The translations under genes and the position numbers were made by a program. Source: Flavobacterium piscis (GTDB lineage: Bacteria > Bacteroidota > Bacteroidia > Flavobacteriales > Flavobacteriaceae). From it: a DNA stretch of 64,000 bases. Below, piece by piece: positions 60,881-64,000 of the stretch. The DNA is taken from the NCBI RefSeq assembly GCF_001686925.1, contig NZ_LVEN01000010.1, positions 62,001 through 126,000 of the forward strand, in the 5' to 3' direction. The notes below the pieces were generated by a model, which saw nothing but the letters and a program-made list of their open reading frames with translations, did not search any database and was not told the origin of the DNA. How positions within the stretch are numbered: the stretch's first letter is position 1; each line of letters begins with the position of its first letter.

Positions 60881-63247
60881 ATGAAAAACGCTGTACAAGT
60901 TGGATTTTGGGAAAAACTAGCCCGAATCATACTTAAGAACCGAATTATAATACTAGTAATCCTATCTGCTTTAACGATTTTCCTTGGTTATCAATGGAAA
61001 AATCTTTCTATGACTTATACCGAAGCGAATTTGCTTCCTAAAGATCATATCGTAAACAAACAATACCAACAGTTTCTGGATAAATTTGGTGAAGAGGGAA
61101 ATTTGGTAGTAATCGGGTTTCAGGATCCGAAATTTTTTACCCCTAAAAATTATGCGGCCTGGAATGAATTAATGACGGGTTTAAAAAATTCTAAAGAGGT
61201 AGATTTGGTCGTTTCACTTAATGATTTAAAGAAACTGGAAAAAGATACTGTTAACGAAAAATTTGTTCTAACACCTTTTATTGATCAAAAAAAAGCACTT
61301 GACCCTGAATACTTAAAAAAGGTACAATATGATTTGTTTCACAACTTGCCTTTTTACGAAGGATTATTGTTTAATAAACAAAGTGGTAGTATTCGTTCAG
61401 CAATTTACATTAATAAAGCACTTGTAAATACACCAGAAAGAAAGACTTTTATCCTTGAAAACCTGGTTCCGAAAATCGATAAATTCGAAAAAACTACCGG
61501 GGTTGATTTGAAAGTTTCAGGAATGCCGTACATCAGAACGATAAATGCTGATAATATGAAAGGTGAAATCGGACTTTTTATTGGAGCGGCTTTATTTACG
61601 GTTTCGTTGATTTTCTTTTTCTTTTTCCGTTCGTTCAGAGCGACTTTTATTTCGATTTGTATCTTAATAATTGGTGTAATCTGGTCTTTTGGAACACTGG
61701 GATTATTTCATTATAAAATAACGATTCTAACGGCTATTATTCCGCCATTAATTATCGTTATCGGGATTACGAATTGTATTTTCCTGATTAATAAATACCA
61801 GCAGGAAATAAAACTGCATAACAATCAGGCAAAGGCTTTACAGCGTATTATTTCGAAAATTGGAGTTTCGACTTTGATGACGAATTTAACCACGGCGATA
61901 GGTTTTGCAACGTTTATGATTACGGGTAATGATTTGCTTTTTGAATTTGGATTGGTGACTTCTATAAACGTAATTTCGGTTTATTTACTGACGCTTTTAA
62001 TTGTGCCAATTGTATACAGTTTTATGTCGATTCCGGGCGAAAGACATTTGTATCACTTAAACAAAACCTACATTTCGACTTTATTGAATTTTGTTGAAAA
62101 TGTGGTAAAAAACAAACGAAAAGTAATTTATACCATTTACGGTTTGCTTTTGGTTTTTAGTGTAATTGGGGTTTCGCAAATGAAAGTCTCCGGAAGTTTG
62201 ATTGGTGAGATGCCAAAAAGCGCTTCTTTTTATAAAGACATTTTATTTTACGAAAAAGAATTCAATGGTGTAATGCCACTCGAAATAATGATTAATACCA
62301 AACATAAAAAAGGTGTTATGAAATTATCGACGATGAAAAAAATGGATGAATTGCAAAACACAATTGCTGAACTTCCTGAATTATCGAAACCAGTTTCTGT
62401 AGTAAATTTGGTTAAATATTCTAAACAGGCTTTCTATAATGGAAATCCGGAATATTACCAATTACCAACTTCGCAAGAACAAACGTTTATTTTATCGTAT
62501 GCCAAAAATGCAACGAAAAACAGCAAAGACAATTTGATGAAATCGTACGTAGATTCGACTGGACAATATGCCCGAATCACGACTTTCATGAAAGATATTG
62601 GAACTCAGGAAATGGCAAGAGTAGAGAAAAAATTACGCTCAAAAATTGCTGAAATTTTTCCCGAAGATCGTTACGAAGTGACTCTGACAGGAAAAGCATT
62701 GGTTTTCCAGAAAGGAACGTCGTATTTGGTCGACAACTTAATCGAGTCATTGATTTTTGCAATTTTAGTAATTGCAGGATTAATGTTGTACTTGTTCAGA
62801 TCGTTCAAAATGGTAATGGCATCTGTAATTACGAATATTTTACCGCTTTGCATTACGTCCGGATTAATGGGTTATTTCGGGATTCCGCTTAAACCTTCTA
62901 CGATTTTAGTATTCAGTATCGCATTTGGAATTTCGGTAGATAATGCGATTCAGTTTATGGCGAAGTACAAACATGATTTAATTCAGAGTAACGGAAAGGT
63001 TAAAAAATCTGTTTTCAGTGCTTTGAGAGAAACAGGAATCAGTACTTTTTATACTTCGGTAGTTTTGATTTTAGGTTTTGCCACTTTCACGCTTTCAAGC
63101 TTTAGCGGCACAATCGCTCTTGGTGGATTAATTTCTTGTACTTTGGCGTTTGCAATGTTCGCGAATTTATTGGTTTTACCTGCTTTGGTTTTGACTTTTG
63201 AAAAGAAGAAAGCTAAGAAAGAGGATTTGGAAGATTCTAATAAATAA
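60881..63247 (+). CDS. MMPL/RND-family transporter
   Basis: A 788-aa inner-membrane protein with 12 helices in two six-helix halves, each after a periplasmic loop: a first helix near residue 20, a loop to ~220, five helices to ~385, then a second helix and loop to ~625 and five more helices. The ILTAIIPPLIIVIGITNCIF and ILVFSIAFGISVDNAIQF stretches are the paired helix-4 motifs. The family (MMPL, HpnN-like) moves lipids or other hydrophobic compounds with proton energy. There is no adaptor or outer-membrane partner nearby. A filler hairpin follows. Confidence 0.9.
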   Translation: MKNAVQVGFWEKLARIILKNRIIILVILSALTIFLGYQWKNLSMTYTEANLLPKDHIVNKQYQQFLDKFGEEGNLVVIGFQDPKFFTPKNYAAWNELMTGLKNSKEVDLVVSLNDLKKLEKDTVNEKFVLTPFIDQKKALDPEYLKKVQYDLFHNLPFYEGLLFNKQSGSIRSAIYINKALVNTPERKTFILENLVPKIDKFEKTTGVDLKVSGMPYIRTINADNMKGEIGLFIGAALFTVSLIFFFFFRSFRATFISICILIIGVIWSFGTLGLFHYKITILTAIIPPLIIVIGITNCIFLINKYQQEIKLHNNQAKALQRIISKIGVSTLMTNLTTAIGFATFMITGNDLLFEFGLVTSINVISVYLLTLLIVPIVYSFMSIPGERHLYHLNKTYISTLLNFVENVVKNKRKVIYTIYGLLLVFSVIGVSQMKVSGSLIGEMPKSASFYKDILFYEKEFNGVMPLEIMINTKHKKGVMKLSTMKKMDELQNTIAELPELSKPVSVVNLVKYSKQAFYNGNPEYYQLPTSQEQTFILSYAKNATKNSKDNLMKSYVDSTGQYARITTFMKDIGTQEMARVEKKLRSKIAEIFPEDRYEVTLTGKALVFQKGTSYLVDNLIESLIFAILVIAGLMLYLFRSFKMVMASVITNILPLCITSGLMGYFGIPLKPSTILVFSIAFGISVDNAIQFMAKYKHDLIQSNGKVKKSVFSALRETGISTFYTSVVLILGFATFTLSSFSGTIALGGLISCTLAFAMFANLLVLPALVLTFEKKKAKKEDLEDSNK

Positions 63248-63257
63248 TTTTTTTATC

Positions 63258-63314
63258 GCCACGAATTCACGAATTAGACTGAATTGATTTAATTTTAGTT
63301 CATGAATTCGTGGC
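63258..63314. repeat. GCCACGAATTCACGAATTA inverted-repeat element
   Basis: GCCACGAATTCACGAATTA at the left and TTCATGAATTCGTGGC at the right are near-perfect inverses just after the MMPL/RND stop; it may act as its terminator. Confidence 0.7.
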
Positions 63315-63337
63315 AGTTTTATAGTTTCAACGTAATC

Positions 63338-63425
63338 TTGTCATTCAGAGGAAGGAGGAACATCATTTGGCTAATCAAGCGCCTCATCATAGTGTGTTTT
63401 CTACGTCCTCGCAAAGACAAAATGT
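63338..63425. repeat. TTGTCATTC/CAAAGACAA element
   Basis: TTGTCATTCAGAGGAAGGAGG and the inverse of TACGTCCTCGCAAAGACAAA are imperfect partners. It is the fourth and most divergent member of the TGTCATCC group. Confidence 0.5.
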
Positions 63426-63436
63426 AAACTATCCGC

Positions 63437-63970
63437 CTATTTTAAAAACTTATATGCGTCAAGATATTTTTTTAATTCATCACTCGGATTGAAATAAACT
63501 AATTGGTTTGTTGGAATATTGTCTATAATTACCTTTTCTATATTCTCACATTTTAACTGTTCCAATATTAATATACAATTTTCATACTTACTAAGAGAGT
63601 TATACAATTTAATACAATATCTGTTTTCATTTGATTCTCCAAAACGGGTATAAACTCCTGTGATAAACGAGATTTTTTGCAAGTCAGTTTTAAACAGATT
63701 AGCCTTGATCGTCCCTGTATAAACAGTATCTTTAGGCTCAGTACTCTTAGAAAATTCATCTAAGCTTTTTCTAAATTCTTTTCCTTTAAGTTTATAAATA
63801 CTTTCATCCATTCTAAAGCCTCCATCATTTTTATAATTATAAAAAGAATTTATCTTTTTTGATATTTTTTTTGATTTTAAAATATCTTCTATATTATTAT
63901 ATGGGTATTGATTTTTTTCAATAATAAATTCAGGGGATTCATCACTGTGAATTTTTATAATATATGACAT
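63437..63970 (-). CDS. Hypothetical protein, 177 aa
   Basis: A hydrophilic, Lys/Asn-rich protein of 177 aa without signal peptide or membrane helix. It starts MSYIIKIHSDESPEFIIEKN and ends in ELKKYLDAYKFLK. No family is recognised. The mixed alpha/beta composition suggests a small cytosolic domain. The sequence is strongly A/T-rich. It is convergent with the MMPL/RND gene, and the upstream neighbour lies outside the window. Confidence 0.65.
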   Translation of the reverse strand: MSYIIKIHSDESPEFIIEKNQYPYNNIEDILKSKKISKKINSFYNYKNDGGFRMDESIYKLKGKEFRKSLDEFSKSTEPKDTVYTGTIKANLFKTDLQKISFITGVYTRFGESNENRYCIKLYNSLSKYENCILILEQLKCENIEKVIIDNIPTNQLVYFNPSDELKKYLDAYKFLK

Positions 63971-64000
63971 TAATAAAGTTTCGCCTTCATAATAACCATC

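Overview
The window looks like a chromosomal segment of a flavobacterium (phylum Bacteroidota), probably Flavobacterium or a close relative. It is AT-rich. Upstream regions carry the Bacteroidota -7 promoter element TAnnTTTG. There are TonB-dependent receptors and SusD-free outer-membrane barrels, type IX secretion (Por) sorting tails, lipoproteins with an acidic tail after the acylated Cys, and Bacteroidota-only families (DUF4271, DUF4296, DUF3098, DUF5686). No rRNA, tRNA, CRISPR array, intact IS element or integrase is visible.

Layout. 1-4.9 kb: dCMP deaminase, HupE/UreJ protein, TerB-like protein, fructose-1,6-bisphosphatase, GNAT acetyltransferase, aspartate kinase. 4.9-9.6 kb: a compact island for a double-glycine-leader peptide. 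It holds an XRE regulator, the 79-aa precursor, a small candidate immunity protein, a membrane protein, a thioredoxin-like protein and a C39-peptidase ABC exporter that is split by a frameshift. A 56-bp direct repeat (55/56 identical, containing a terminator) flanks the island. 9.6-14.5 kb: outer-membrane receptor with a membrane-anchored AraC regulator, then a second XRE regulator divergent from tiny membrane proteins. 14.5-19.9 kb: a 1143-aa outer-membrane protein, a secreted Lys/Ala-rich protein with a PBCV-type basic adaptor tail, and a glycosyltransferase. 19.9-28.2 kb: a phosphate-type block (OprP-like porin, PhoR/PhoB-like pair, divergent TonB receptor, beta-helix lipoprotein and a small T9SS protein). 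Both the porin and the receptor have 11-bp-periodic TTAACA-like boxes ending exactly 9 nt before a -7-like element.

28.3-43.2 kb: LuxE-like acyl-protein synthetase, a CARDB/T9SS secreted protein, tyrS, an epimerase, a GT2/pyrC/DUF4296 operon, DUF4271-hemD, an Lrp regulator, a zinc peptidase, a NarL-type two-component system and an MmpS-like lipoprotein. 43.5-55.6 kb: leuS, a ModE-like regulator, ftsX-DUF3098-uppP-truB, a thioredoxin-like protein, pyrH-frr and a DUF5686 outer-membrane protein. 55.9-64 kb: CPA2 antiporter, LytS/LytTR-type pair, SugE/Gdx-like SMR exporter, MMPL/RND transporter and an unrecognised 177-aa protein.

Intergenic spaces, mainly between convergent genes, hold at least six families of short repeats arranged as mutually inverted arms, often with a terminator in the centre. 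The best candidate for an undescribed system is the 5-9.5 kb peptide-export island. The best-supported regulatory prediction is the Pho-box pair.
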